Below are positions 50,201 to 59,665 of a stretch of 64,000 bases of DNA, in pieces (position 1 is the first letter of the stretch; each line of letters opens with the position of its first letter). The stretch comes from Candidatus Geothrix odensensis (GTDB taxonomy: Bacteria > Acidobacteriota > Holophagae > Holophagales > Holophagaceae): positions 310,001 to 374,000 of the forward strand of contig JADKCH010000001.1 in NCBI GenBank assembly GCA_016714685.1. The letters are read 5' to 3'. The translations under genes were made by a program, and so were the position numbers. The notes beneath the pieces were generated by a model that saw only the letters and a program-made list of their open reading frames with translations, had not been told where the DNA came from and ran no database searches.

Positions 50201-51748
50201 TCAACCCTCCGCTTCGCCCAGCCGCAGGTCGAAGGGGATGCCGGCCCGCTTGCAGGCGGCGATGAAGGTCTCCTTGTCGGGACATTTGAGGTAGGCCTCC
50301 ATGGGCTCCACCTTGCGCCCCTGGATCAGCTCGATCAGGGCGTCATTCATGAGCCGCTGGCCATAGCTGCGCCCGGTCTGCATGGCGCTGGGAATCTGGA
50401 AGTTCTTTCCCTCCCGCATGAGGTTCGCGATGGCGGGGGTGACGAAGAGGGTTTCCAGGGCTGCCACCCGGCCACCGCCGATCCTCTTCAGCAGGACTTG
50501 GCTGACCACGCATTTCAAGGCGTCCGCGAGCATGACGCGGATCTGCTGCTGCCGGTCCGAGGGGAACTGGTCCACGATGCGGTCGATGGTGCCGATGGCG
50601 CTGCTGGTATGCAGGGTGCCGAAGACCAGGTGCCCAGTGGCGGCCGTCTCCAGGGCGATGGCGATGGTCTCCAGGTCGCGCATCTCGCCCACCAGCACCA
50701 CATCGGGATCTTCGCGGAGGGCCGCGCGCAGCCCGCTCTTGAAGCTGTCCGTGTGGGTGCCCACCTCCCGCTGGTTCACCAGGCACCCCTTGCGGGGATG
50801 CACGAACTCGATGGGATCCTCGATGGTCAGGATGTGGTCCCTTCGCTTCTGGTTGGCCAGGTCCACGATGGCCGCCAGGGTGGTGGACTTGCCGCTCCCG
50901 GTGGGACCGGTGACCAGCACGAGTCCCTTGGACAGGGTGGCCAGCCGGCGCACGGGGTCCGACAGGCCCAGCTTGTCGGGGTCCGGGAGCTGGTTGGGGA
51001 TCACGCGGCAGACCAGGCCCGGGCCGACCCGGTCGCGGAAGTAGTTGACCCGGAGCCGGCAGCCACCGGCCTCGTACCCGTAGGCGAAGTCGGCATCGTG
51101 GTGTTCCTCGAAGCGCTGCCAGATGGCGGGGGTGGCCAGGGCTTCCATCATTTCCAGGAGGACGGCCGGGTCCATCCGTTCGAAGCCCTCCAGTTCCTTC
51201 ATGTCCCCATGGATGCGGACGAGGGGGGGCTCATGGGTGGTGCAGTGCAGGTCGGATCCCTGCCTCTCCACCAAGGCCGCGAAGAGTTTCTCCGCCAGCG
51301 GGTGAGTGTGGGATTTCCGGGACGCGGGCTCGGCTTTCGGGGGCCGGGGCGTGGCGACCGGGGCTGGTGTAACCGACCTCGGGGCGGCCGACACCTCCAC
51401 GGCGGCGGCGGGCCTGGGGGCTGGGGCGGGTGGCGTTCGCGAAGGCCCCTGGTGCTCAGCCTGGATCTGCGGCAGGTCCATGTACCGGCTGAGGCGGATG
51501 CGGAAGGACTGCCCGGAAAGGTCGTAGTCGAACTCAGCCTGGCCATCCTTCTGCCAGGCCGCCTTCAGTTCCGCGGGAACCACGTCTCCCGCCAGCACGT
51601 CGACCATCACGGTCGGCAGTGGATTCGGCAGGAGGTCGATGGCCTCCCCCGATTTCAGTTCCAGGCGGGGCTTCTTGTCGGCCTTCACCTCCAGGCGACT
51701 GCCTGCCTTCGTGATGACCTGGGTGAGCAGACGATCCAATTGGGCCAT
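50201..51748 (-). CDS. PilT-like type IV pilus retraction ATPase with extra N-terminal domain
   Basis: The product is 515 aa against about 345-370 for PilT. Residues about 155-510 are a full PilT: N-domain (LAEKLFAALVERQGSDLHCT), Walker A GPTGSGKSTTLA, Asp box, Walker B VVLVGEMRD, His box TLHTSSAIGTIDRI. Residues 1-95 (LDRLLTQVITKAGSRLEVKA ... GQSFRIRLSRY) look like a degenerate second copy of the PilT N-terminal PAS-like domain. A Pro/Ala linker (about 100-140) joins them. Likely powers pilus retraction or a related ring ATPase; convergent with the prenyl synthase. Confidence 0.85.
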   Translation of the reverse strand: MAQLDRLLTQVITKAGSRLEVKADKKPRLELKSGEAIDLLPNPLPTVMVDVLAGDVVPAELKAAWQKDGQAEFDYDLSGQSFRIRLSRYMDLPQIQAEHQGPSRTPPAPAPRPAAAVEVSAAPRSVTPAPVATPRPPKAEPASRKSHTHPLAEKLFAALVERQGSDLHCTTHEPPLVRIHGDMKELEGFERMDPAVLLEMMEALATPAIWQRFEEHHDADFAYGYEAGGCRLRVNYFRDRVGPGLVCRVIPNQLPDPDKLGLSDPVRRLATLSKGLVLVTGPTGSGKSTTLAAIVDLANQKRRDHILTIEDPIEFVHPRKGCLVNQREVGTHTDSFKSGLRAALREDPDVVLVGEMRDLETIAIALETAATGHLVFGTLHTSSAIGTIDRIVDQFPSDRQQQIRVMLADALKCVVSQVLLKRIGGGRVAALETLFVTPAIANLMREGKNFQIPSAMQTGRSYGQRLMNDALIELIQGRKVEPMEAYLKCPDKETFIAACKRAGIPFDLRLGEAEG

Positions 51749-51853
51749 GGCGGTATTTCCCCAGCTTCAAAGGATGCCACGGGTCACAGCCTTCGGGGTT
51801 CGGGCTTGGGCATCCAGCCTGTAAACTGTTGATCGACCCTTCCTGGAGACAGC

Positions 51854-53011
51854 ATGAACATCCACGAATACCAAGCCAAGGAACTGCTTCGGCTTTACAA
51901 GGTTGCCACGCCGGATGGCAAGGTCGCCCAGGACGCGGAAGAGGCCCGCATGATCACCAAGGAATATGGTGGGGCCAGCGTGGTGAAGGCTCAGATCCAC
52001 GCCGGTGGCCGGGGCAAGGGCGGGGGCGTGAAGTTCGCGAACGACCCCGACAAGGCCGCCGACCTGTTCAAGGCCATCTTCGGCATGCAGCTGGTCACCA
52101 AGCAGACCGGCGCCGAGGGCCGCAAGGTCCACACCGTGTTCATCTCCAAGCCCGTGGACATCGCCCGTGAGCTCTACCTGAGCTTCCTGGTGGACCGCGG
52201 CTCCAGCCGGGTGACCATCCTGGCCTCCACTGAGGGCGGCGTCGAAATCGAGGAGGTCGCGGAGAAGACCCCCGAGAAGATCGTCAAGGTGGCCGTGGAT
52301 CCGGCCCTGGGCCTCAGCGGCTTCCAGGCCCGCCAGGTGGCCTTCGCCCTGGGCCTCGAAGGCGATACCTTCAAGCAGGGCGTGGTCTTCCTCCAGAACC
52401 TCTACAGGCTCTTCATGGAGAAGGACTGCTCCATGGTGGAGATCAACCCCCTGGTGATCACCAAGACCGGCGAGGTCACCGCCCTGGATGCCAAGATCGG
52501 CTTCGACGACAACGCCCTCTTCCGCCACCCGGACATCCTGGCCTTCCGCGACCTCAACGAAGAGGCCGAGGAGGAGATCGCCGCCAGCAAGTTCAACCTG
52601 AACTTCATCAAGCTGGACGGCCAGATCGGCTGCATGGTGAACGGCGCGGGCCTGGCCATGGGCACGATGGACATCATCAAGTACCACGGCGGGTCCCCGG
52701 CCAACTTCCTGGATGTCGGCGGTGGAGCCACCGAGGATGCCGTGAAGAACGCCTTCCGGATCATCCTGCAGGATCCCGCCGTGAAGGCCGTGCTGGTGAA
52801 CATCTTCGGCGGCATCATGCGCTGTGACGTGGTTGCCGCGGGCATCGTGAACGCCGCGAAGGAGATTGGCATCCAGGTGCCGGTGGTCGTCCGGCTCGAG
52901 GGCACCAACGTCGAAGAGGGCAAGAAGATCCTGGCCGAGAGCGGCCTGAACCTCATCGTCGCCGCCGACCTGAAGGATGCCGCCGAAAAGGTGGTCGCCT
53001 CCATCAAGTAG
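51854..53011 (+). CDS. sucC: Succinyl-CoA synthetase, beta subunit (ADP-forming)
   Basis: The product is 385 aa, the family's size. ATP-grasp domain from MNIHEYQAKELLRLY, with VKAQIHAGGRGKGGGVKFAN, then MVEINPLVITKTGEVTALDA and the CoA-ligase part FLDVGGGATEDAVKNAF and NIFGGIMRCD. It forms the nucleotide-binding half of the TCA-cycle enzyme that makes ATP from succinyl-CoA. GGAG precedes the ATG; sucD follows after 44 bp. Confidence 0.96.
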   Translation: MNIHEYQAKELLRLYKVATPDGKVAQDAEEARMITKEYGGASVVKAQIHAGGRGKGGGVKFANDPDKAADLFKAIFGMQLVTKQTGAEGRKVHTVFISKPVDIARELYLSFLVDRGSSRVTILASTEGGVEIEEVAEKTPEKIVKVAVDPALGLSGFQARQVAFALGLEGDTFKQGVVFLQNLYRLFMEKDCSMVEINPLVITKTGEVTALDAKIGFDDNALFRHPDILAFRDLNEEAEEEIAASKFNLNFIKLDGQIGCMVNGAGLAMGTMDIIKYHGGSPANFLDVGGGATEDAVKNAFRIILQDPAVKAVLVNIFGGIMRCDVVAAGIVNAAKEIGIQVPVVVRLEGTNVEEGKKILAESGLNLIVAADLKDAAEKVVASIK

Positions 53012-53055
53012 CCCCTCCACGGAACCCGACCGAATCCATTTTTACGAGGTATGAC

Positions 53056-53928
<873 letters not shown>

Positions 53929-53943
53929 ATGAGATAAAACTCT

Positions 53944-54020
53944 AACCACGAAGACAGGAAGACCACGAAGGGGAGCGGTAATCACCTCCTTTCTTCGTGG
54001 TCTTCGTGGTCTTCGTGGTT
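53944..54020. repeat. Intergenic palindrome built from CCACGAAG repeats
   Basis: Left arm AACCACGAAGACAGGAAGAC then CACGAAGG; right arm CTTCGTGGTCTTCGTGGT then CTTCGTGGTT. The arms are about 28 bp with about 21 bp between. Between sucD and the hotdog thioesterase, both on the plus strand, reaching to within 15 bp of the latter's start. Confidence 0.85.
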
Positions 54021-54032
54021 CATGATTTTGAA

Positions 54033-54431
54033 ATGCTCATTTCCCGCGAGATGGTCCTGAACATGGACATCGCCCTGAACGAGGCGATGTTCGGCGGGGA
54101 CATGATGGCCCGCATGGACAAGGTGGCTGGCATCACGGCGTCGCTGCTGTCCCGCAACCAGCGCTTCCTTACGCTGAAGGTGTCCGAGCTTCGCTTCCAC
54201 AGCCCCGTGCGGGCCGGGGAGATCATCGAGTTCTTCGCGGTCATCGCCCAGCAGGGGACTTCGAGCATGACGCTCCGGATCAACGTGCAGGTCTACGAGC
54301 CGGTGACGGACCTGCGCCGCGATGTCACCAGCGGCGAATTCGTCATGGTGGCGGTGGACGAGGCCCTCCGGCCGGAGCCCATTCTCTGGAAGCCGGACAT
54401 GGTCCAGGCGGCGGCCCTAAAGCAGGCTTGA
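54033..54431 (+). CDS. Hotdog-fold acyl-CoA thioesterase, YciA-like
   Basis: The product is 132 aa. MVLNMDIALNEAMFGGDMMA then RMDKVAGITASLL is the central helix region of the acyl-CoA hydrolase (YciA/BACH) hotdog fold, with the catalytic Asp expected in RMDK. VSELRFHSPVRAGEIIEFFA and SMTLRINVQVYEP are the core strands. It hydrolyses acyl-CoA thioesters. There is no clear Shine-Dalgarno before 54033 because the palindrome ends there; ATG 54051 is an alternative start. Confidence 0.83.
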   Translation: MLISREMVLNMDIALNEAMFGGDMMARMDKVAGITASLLSRNQRFLTLKVSELRFHSPVRAGEIIEFFAVIAQQGTSSMTLRINVQVYEPVTDLRRDVTSGEFVMVAVDEALRPEPILWKPDMVQAAALKQA

Positions 54432-54479
54432 ACTCCCGGGTTGCGGGTGGATGCCTCCTGAATCGCGTATTCTGGTGGC

Positions 54480-55358
54480 ATGACAGATCTCATCAAGGCC
54501 CACCTGGATCATCGGCGCGTGTGGCGGGATTTCGACTACTGCTACCCGGTGATCTCGCGCCGGAGCCGGGGGGTGAGCCTCGGCGTCAACCTCAACCCGG
54601 ACAAGGTCTGCAATTTCGACTGCGTCTACTGCGAGGTGGATCGACTCACGCCGCCCAAGCGCAGGGATTTGGACTTGGATCTGCTCGTGGACGAACTGGG
54701 CCTGCTGCTCGATCTGGCCACCAGCGGCGAGCTCTACCAGATCCCGCCCTTCGACTCCGCGCGTCCCGAGCAACGCCGGCTCAACGACATCGCCTTCAGC
54801 GGGGATGGCGAGCCCACCACCGCCCGGGAGTTCGCGGGGGTGGTGCAGCGGATCGCTCGGCTGAAGGACCAGCGGGGGCTGGACTTGGTGAAGCTCGTTC
54901 TGATCACGGATTCCAGCCGCCTCCAGGCGCCGGATGTGGTGGCTGGCCTGGAGACCCTCATGGCCCACCAGGGCGAGGTCTGGGCCAAGCTGGACGCAGG
55001 CTCCGAGGGCTTCTACCGCGAGATCTGCCGGAGTCAGGTCCCCTTCCAGCGCATCCTGGACAACCTGCTGGCCACGGCCCGCCGCTGGCCGATCGTCATC
55101 CAGACCCTGTTCCTCGACTGGAAGGGGCAGGGGCCCAGCGAGGCCGAGCTAGAGGCCTACTGCGGCAGGCTGGAGCATATCCTCGTCAATGGCGGCCAGT
55201 TGCAGGCCGTGCAGCTCTACACAGTGGCCCGCCCCACTCCAGAACCAGACGCGCGGCCCCTCTGGCACCTCGAGATGGACGCCATCGCTGCGAGCCTCCG
55301 CGGCCGGCTGCCGGGGCTGCCGGTGGAGGTCTACTACGGTCCGGAGGAGTGGGCCTGA
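54480..55358 (+). CDS. Radical SAM protein
   Basis: The product is 292 aa. The cluster motif is CNFDCVYCEVD (CxxxCxxC, about 43-50) following GVSLGVNLNPDK, and IAFSGDGEPTTAREF is the SAM-binding GEP-type strand. The remaining (beta/alpha) barrel runs to VEVYYGPEEWA. The layout is that of organic-radical activating or Elp3-independent radical SAM proteins with a short C-terminus; the substrate is not evident. Its TGA overlaps the start of the CapA-like gene. Confidence 0.85.
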   Translation: MTDLIKAHLDHRRVWRDFDYCYPVISRRSRGVSLGVNLNPDKVCNFDCVYCEVDRLTPPKRRDLDLDLLVDELGLLLDLATSGELYQIPPFDSARPEQRRLNDIAFSGDGEPTTAREFAGVVQRIARLKDQRGLDLVKLVLITDSSRLQAPDVVAGLETLMAHQGEVWAKLDAGSEGFYREICRSQVPFQRILDNLLATARRWPIVIQTLFLDWKGQGPSEAELEAYCGRLEHILVNGGQLQAVQLYTVARPTPEPDARPLWHLEMDAIAASLRGRLPGLPVEVYYGPEEWA

Positions 55359-56584
55359 TGCGCCAGCTCCACCTCGGCGCCGCGCTTCTGCTGGGGCTCG
55401 GCCTGATGGGTTGCCGCTCGCGGAGGGCGGAAGCCCCGCCCCCGCCCCCGGTCAGCCTCACGGTGGTGGCCGTGGGCGACATCCTCATGCACCAGGACGT
55501 GAAACGCGCCGCCGAGCTGGATCCCAATGGCTTCCCCTCTCTCTGGGCCGACCTGATCCCGCTGTTCCAGGGGGCGGATCTGGCCTTTGCCAACCTGGAA
55601 ACGCCCATCGCCCCGCAGACCGGACGACCCGGCGTGCCCTTCCAGTTCAACGCGCCGGAGACGCTGCCCGCCGCGCTGCGGGCCAGCGGTTTCACCGTGC
55701 TCGCAACCGCGAACAACCATGCCTTTGATCAGGGATCCAAAGGGGTGAGGGAGACTCTGGAGCGCCTGCGAGCCGAGCGGCTGGTGGCCATCGGCAGCGG
55801 CGAGGACCGGGCCCAGGCGGAGCGGCTCCAGATCCTGGAACACCAGGGCATCAAGGTGGCCTTCCTTGGCTTCACGGACCTCTTCAATCTCGACCTGAAC
55901 CGCCGCGCCTCGGAGCCCTGGGTGCGTCCCCTGGACCTCGAACCGGCCCTGCTGGCGGTCCGGGAAGCGAGGGGCCAGGCCGACCTGGTCGTGGTGAGCC
56001 TCCATTGGGGCAACGAGTACCAGCACACACCCACCCGGCGTCAGAAGGACATCGCCCGGGCCCTGGTGGAAGCTGGCTGCGACCTGATCCTGGGGCACCA
56101 CCCTCACGTGCTCCAGCCCGTGGAGGTGCTGGAATCCGGCGGCCGGAGGGCCCTGGTGGCCTACTCGCTGGGCAACTTCATCAGCAACCAGGACCGCATG
56201 TACCGGGCGGATCTCTTCCCCGTGGCCGGAGGGGACAACCGGGACGGGGCCGCGCTGAGGGTGCGCTTCGAGCGCCGCCCCGGATCCGATGGCCGGGAGC
56301 GGGTCCTACTCGCCGAGGCCTCGGCTGAGCCCCTCTGGACCGAGAACAACTGGGGCGCCCCGGCCACCCGCCGGGAGATCCGGGTCATCCGCGTGGCCGC
56401 GGCGGAAGCGAGGGTTCGCGTCGACCTCGACCAGCTTTCCGATGCGGTCGAAGGACCCAAGCTCCAGCCGGACGCGGCCCAGCGCCGAAGGGCTATCCTG
56501 GATAAGCAGGAGTACCTCCGCACACTCATCCTGCGCCGCAAACGGGTCGCGGAGGTGGTAGGGGAAACCTTCGTCAGCCGTTGA
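55358..56584 (+). CDS. CapA-family (PGA_cap) metallophosphatase-like lipoprotein
   Basis: The product is 408 aa. LHLGAALLLGLGLMGC is a lipoprotein signal. The CapA domain has VVAVGDILMHQDV, ADLAFANLETPI, FTVLATANNHAFDQG and DLVVVSLHWGNEYQ ... DLILGHHPHVLQP, the metal-binding GD, NLE, NNH and GHHPH motifs. The family is linked to poly-gamma-glutamate capsule synthesis, but here no capB/capC is near, so the true role is open. GGAGGAG precedes the ATG, which overlaps the radical SAM stop. Confidence 0.87.
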   Translation: MRQLHLGAALLLGLGLMGCRSRRAEAPPPPPVSLTVVAVGDILMHQDVKRAAELDPNGFPSLWADLIPLFQGADLAFANLETPIAPQTGRPGVPFQFNAPETLPAALRASGFTVLATANNHAFDQGSKGVRETLERLRAERLVAIGSGEDRAQAERLQILEHQGIKVAFLGFTDLFNLDLNRRASEPWVRPLDLEPALLAVREARGQADLVVVSLHWGNEYQHTPTRRQKDIARALVEAGCDLILGHHPHVLQPVEVLESGGRRALVAYSLGNFISNQDRMYRADLFPVAGGDNRDGAALRVRFERRPGSDGRERVLLAEASAEPLWTENNWGAPATRREIRVIRVAAAEARVRVDLDQLSDAVEGPKLQPDAAQRRRAILDKQEYLRTLILRRKRVAEVVGETFVSR

Positions 56585-57134
56585 GTCCCAACTCTGCCCG
56601 ATGCTCATGCAGCACGGCTATGATGCGGGCGAGGTGCTCGTCCTCGGTTCCGCCCACAGCCTCGATCAGCATTCGCATGCCTTCTGCGACCTCGAAGCGG
56701 TCCACGCCCGCCGCGAAGGCCTTGTCCTTGAGCTTCTTCTTCACGCTCTTCGGCTCCAGCCCCTCGGTGCGGGTGGGGCGCACCAGGGCGCAGGCCATGA
56801 GGAACCCGGTGATCTCGTCCGAGGCCAGCAGGGCCTTGTCCAGCAGGCTGTCGTGGGGGACGCCCCACCGTGTGTAGTGGGCGCTGATGGCGTGGGCCAG
56901 GTCCTCGTCCCCTCTTTCCCGCAGCCAGGCGACGATGCGGTGAGGATGCTCGCTCGGCCACGAATCGTAGTCCGCATCATGCAGCAGGCCCGCCAGTCCG
57001 AAGCGTTCCACGTCCTGGCCCAGGCCAGCGGCGAGGTCCCGCATCACCAGCTCCACGGCCCGGGCGTGGGTGCGCAGCTTCTCTGAGGGTGTCCAGTCAC
57101 AGAGCAGCTGCCAGGCTTCGTCGCGGGTGAGCAT
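56574..57134 (-). CDS. HD-domain hydrolase
   Basis: The product is 186 aa. HARAVELVMRDLA (His), then FGLAGLLHDADYD (HD pair), HPHRIVAWLRERG and AISAHYTRWG give the HD metal-binding set. Such proteins are phosphohydrolases; substrate unknown. The C-terminal helices end AVLHEHRAELGLNG. The 3' end overlaps the convergent CapA-like gene by 11 bp. Confidence 0.85.
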   Translation of the reverse strand: MLTRDEAWQLLCDWTPSEKLRTHARAVELVMRDLAAGLGQDVERFGLAGLLHDADYDSWPSEHPHRIVAWLRERGDEDLAHAISAHYTRWGVPHDSLLDKALLASDEITGFLMACALVRPTRTEGLEPKSVKKKLKDKAFAAGVDRFEVAEGMRMLIEAVGGTEDEHLARIIAVLHEHRAELGLNG

Positions 57135-57144
57135 CGGAACGACC

Positions 57145-57975
57145 TCAGGGAATGAAGAGGGTGGGCCTCGTCGGTCCGGGCTCGGGGTCCCCAGAGTAGC
57201 GGACGGCCTCCAGGAACAGGCCCGAGGACGGCGCGGCCTTGGCGCCCCAAAAGAGGTTGGCCGCTTCGGTGGGGTTCCGCAGATCCTCCAGCACCCGGCG
57301 GGGTTCCTCCTCGCCCAGGGCGCAGGCCACGGAGGCGCCGACCATGCGGCGCACCTGCCGGCGGAAGAAGTGCGTGGCCCGGACCCGCAGCAGGACCAGG
57401 GCGCCCACCTCAGTCACCTCGCAGCGGAGGAGGCGGGCATGGCCATCCTCTTCAGCGTCCAGGTCGGCGAAGGCGGCCACATCCTGGTCGCCCTCGAAGG
57501 CGGTCCAGGCGCGGCCGAGGCGATCGAGATCCAGGTTGCGTTTCACCCACCAGATCCAGGGCTTGCCGAAGGCGCTGCGCCGGCGGCTGATCTGGTACAG
57601 GTAAGTGCGGTCGACGGCGTCATGGCGGGCATGGAAGCGGGGCGGACAGGTGCGCACGTCGCGGACGGCGATGTCCTGGGGCAGGGCGGTGTCCAGGATG
57701 CGCCTCAGCTCTCCGGGACGGGGCGCCCCCTTGGCCTCCAGGTGGAGATGGGCGACCTGGCCGAGGGCATGGACGCCGGCGTCAGTGCGGCCGGCGCCTC
57801 CCAGGTACACCAGGTGCTGGCCCGCCTCGTGGAGGGCATGCTCCAGACTGCCCGCCACGGTGCGGACGCCCTCCCGCGATTGCTTGGCGCCCTGCCGCTG
57901 CCAGCCCTGGAAGCGGCTTCCGTCATATTCGAGCAGCAGCCGGAAAGCGGCTATGGGCGGCGCTTTCAGGGCCAT
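57145..57975 (-). CDS. truA: tRNA pseudouridine(38-40) synthase
   Basis: The product is 276 aa. The catalytic Asp is in LGGAGRTDAGVHALGQVAH (about 62), preceded by LLEYDGSRFQGWQRQ, and RTYLYQISRRR and RATHFFRRQVRRMVGA follow. TruA modifies the anticodon arm of several tRNAs. The gene begins one base after the response regulator's stop. Confidence 0.94.
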   Translation of the reverse strand: MALKAPPIAAFRLLLEYDGSRFQGWQRQGAKQSREGVRTVAGSLEHALHEAGQHLVYLGGAGRTDAGVHALGQVAHLHLEAKGAPRPGELRRILDTALPQDIAVRDVRTCPPRFHARHDAVDRTYLYQISRRRSAFGKPWIWWVKRNLDLDRLGRAWTAFEGDQDVAAFADLDAEEDGHARLLRCEVTEVGALVLLRVRATHFFRRQVRRMVGASVACALGEEEPRRVLEDLRNPTEAANLFWGAKAAPSSGLFLEAVRYSGDPEPGPTRPTLFIP

Positions 57976-57976
57976 G

Positions 57977-58375
57977 TCAGGGCTCGATGACGGCCTTGAC
58001 GGCCGTGATCAAGGTGGAGGGGTCGTGGATCGGCTTGGCGATGTAGCCTTCGGCCCCGGTCAGTTCGAGATACTTCTCCCGGTCACCGAACATGGCGTGG
58101 GCCGTGGCCAGCAGGACCGGGATGTGTCGGGTGATCTCGTCCTTCTTCAACAGCTGCGTGATGAAGATGCCGTCCACCTTGCGGCCTTCGTAGCTGGAGC
58201 GGGAAAGGCTCACGTCCATGATGATGGCTGCGAGATCGGCCTCATGGGCCAGGTGGAGGATCTCATCCACCTCCTCCGATACCAGGACTTCATACCCACC
58301 CTTCTTGGTGAGCACGGTCTGGATGAACTTCACATTGATGGGGTCGTCCTCCACCAGGAGGATCCGTTTGGACAT
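57977..58375 (-). CDS. Stand-alone response regulator (CheY-like)
   Basis: The product is 132 aa, a receiver domain only. Acid pocket VEDDPIN (Asp 9-10), phosphoacceptor Asp in AAIIMDVSLSR (about 52), Thr/Ser in VLLATAH (about 88) and Lys in YIAKPI (about 112). A short insert (RSSYEGRKVDG) follows the phosphorylation site, as in Spo0F/DivK-like regulators. No kinase is adjacent, so the partner is unknown. Start ATG 58375. Confidence 0.9.
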   Translation of the reverse strand: MSKRILLVEDDPINVKFIQTVLTKKGGYEVLVSEEVDEILHLAHEADLAAIIMDVSLSRSSYEGRKVDGIFITQLLKKDEITRHIPVLLATAHAMFGDREKYLELTGAEGYIAKPIHDPSTLITAVKAVIEP

Positions 58376-58406
58376 GAACGCCTCGGCCTTCCCAGCCTAT
58401 CGACAG

Positions 58407-59258
58407 TTAGTGGTAACTGCCAAATTTTTGCTGGGTTTCCAGTCGATCGAGGAGGTCGTCCGGAACCTGCAGGCCCCCACGGCCACGGCCCAGGCGCAGG
58501 CCCGGCTTGTTGGCCCCGTGGTAGTCGCTGCCGCCGGTGACGACCATGCCGAGCCGGGCCGCCAGGGCCACGAAGTATTTTTGCTCGGAGGCGCGGTATT
58601 CGCCGTAGAACCCCTCCAGGCCTTCGAGGCCCTGCCGTTGCAGATCCGCCATGGCATCGTCCCAGCGGAAGCCGCCGCCGATGAAGCGGCCGGGATGTGC
58701 GACCACGGGCACGCCGCCGGCCTCGCGGATCCAGCGGGCAGCCTCGGTGGGGCTCAGTTCCTCCCGGGGTACGAAGCCGGGGCAGTCATCCCCGATGAGT
58801 CGCTCGAAGGCCTCCGGTGCCCGCCGGACGAAGCCCCGGGCGGCCAGGGCCTTGGCGAAATGGACCCGGGAGAGCAGGGGGGTGTCCGCATGGGCCTGGA
58901 CATCCTCGATGGTGATGGGGCAGCCCAGCTCCGCCAGGCGCAGGAGCATGCGCCGGTTCCGGTCCTCGCGGCGCCCGCGGAGCTCCTCCAGCCGGGCCTC
59001 GAAGACGGCATCACCGGGATCCACCAGCAGTCCCAGGACATGCAGCGACTGCCCGAGGAAGCGGCAACTGAGCTCGGTGCCCACCAGAAGGCGCACCTTC
59101 ACCTGGGACTGCATGGCCAGGAACCTGGGGATTCCCCCCAGGGTGTCGTGGTCCGTGAGGCAGAGGGCCGACAGGCGGGCCGACTCGCCGAGCAGAGCCA
59201 AGCTCTCCGGGGTGTCGGTGCCATCGGAATGGAGCGTGTGGCAGTGGAGGTCGATCAC
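58407..59258 (-). CDS. PHP-domain phosphoesterase
   Basis: The product is 283 aa from a GTG. DLHCHTLHSDGTDTPESLA and ALCLTDHDTLGGI are the first metal-binding motifs; VVAHPGRFIGG and GGSDYHGANKPG the later ones. The layout fits the TrpH/YciV (RNase AM) type of PHP proteins, which are 5'-3' exonucleases on short RNA or AMP phosphatases. The upstream extension of the frame lies in intergenic DNA and the next gene. GGAG overlaps the GTG closely, so the start is slightly uncertain. Confidence 0.84.
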   Translation of the reverse strand: MIDLHCHTLHSDGTDTPESLALLGESARLSALCLTDHDTLGGIPRFLAMQSQVKVRLLVGTELSCRFLGQSLHVLGLLVDPGDAVFEARLEELRGRREDRNRRMLLRLAELGCPITIEDVQAHADTPLLSRVHFAKALAARGFVRRAPEAFERLIGDDCPGFVPREELSPTEAARWIREAGGVPVVAHPGRFIGGGFRWDDAMADLQRQGLEGLEGFYGEYRASEQKYFVALAARLGMVVTGGSDYHGANKPGLRLGRGRGGLQVPDDLLDRLETQQKFGSYH

Positions 59259-59334
59259 ACTCCGACCGTAGCAGAGCGAAGGGAGGATAGGACGGGCGAT
59301 GCCAAGGGGTGCGGGCGAGCGCCGGAGGCCCGAG

Positions 59335-59643
59335 TCACGATGACGCTCCGGAAGCCTGACGGTTGGCACGGTACAGCGCAGCCAACAGCACGGCCACAGC
59401 CTGGAACAGGTCCGGCGGGATGAGGCGGTCCAGGTCCAGAGGTTCGAGGGCGGCCAGCAGGTCCGGATCTTTGGTGATCGACACACCGTGCTGCTTTGCC
59501 AGTTCCAGGATGCGCTCGGCCAGCAAGCCCTGCCCCTTGGCGACGAGCCGGGGTGCGGCATCCTGGAACGGCGCCTCCGGCCGGTACCGCAGGGCGGCAG
59601 CGCGGGGGCGGGAGGATCCGGGGCGGGCCGCTGGACGAGCCAT
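59335..59643 (-). CDS. FlhB-type C-terminal domain protein, stand-alone
   Basis: The product is 102 aa and corresponds to the cytoplasmic end of FlhB/EscU: AALRYRPEAPFQDAAPRLVA and KGQGLLAERILELAKQHGVS match the segment after the autocleavage NPTH site, which itself is missing. PDLLAALEPLDLDRLIPPDL completes it. Such proteins (FlhX/YlqH type) can assist flagellar export switching. No flagellar gene is in the window. Confidence 0.85.
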   Translation of the reverse strand: MARPAARPGSSRPRAAALRYRPEAPFQDAAPRLVAKGQGLLAERILELAKQHGVSITKDPDLLAALEPLDLDRLIPPDLFQAVAVLLAALYRANRQASGASS

Positions 59644-59665
59644 GGTCCCTTATCGGACGAAGCAG

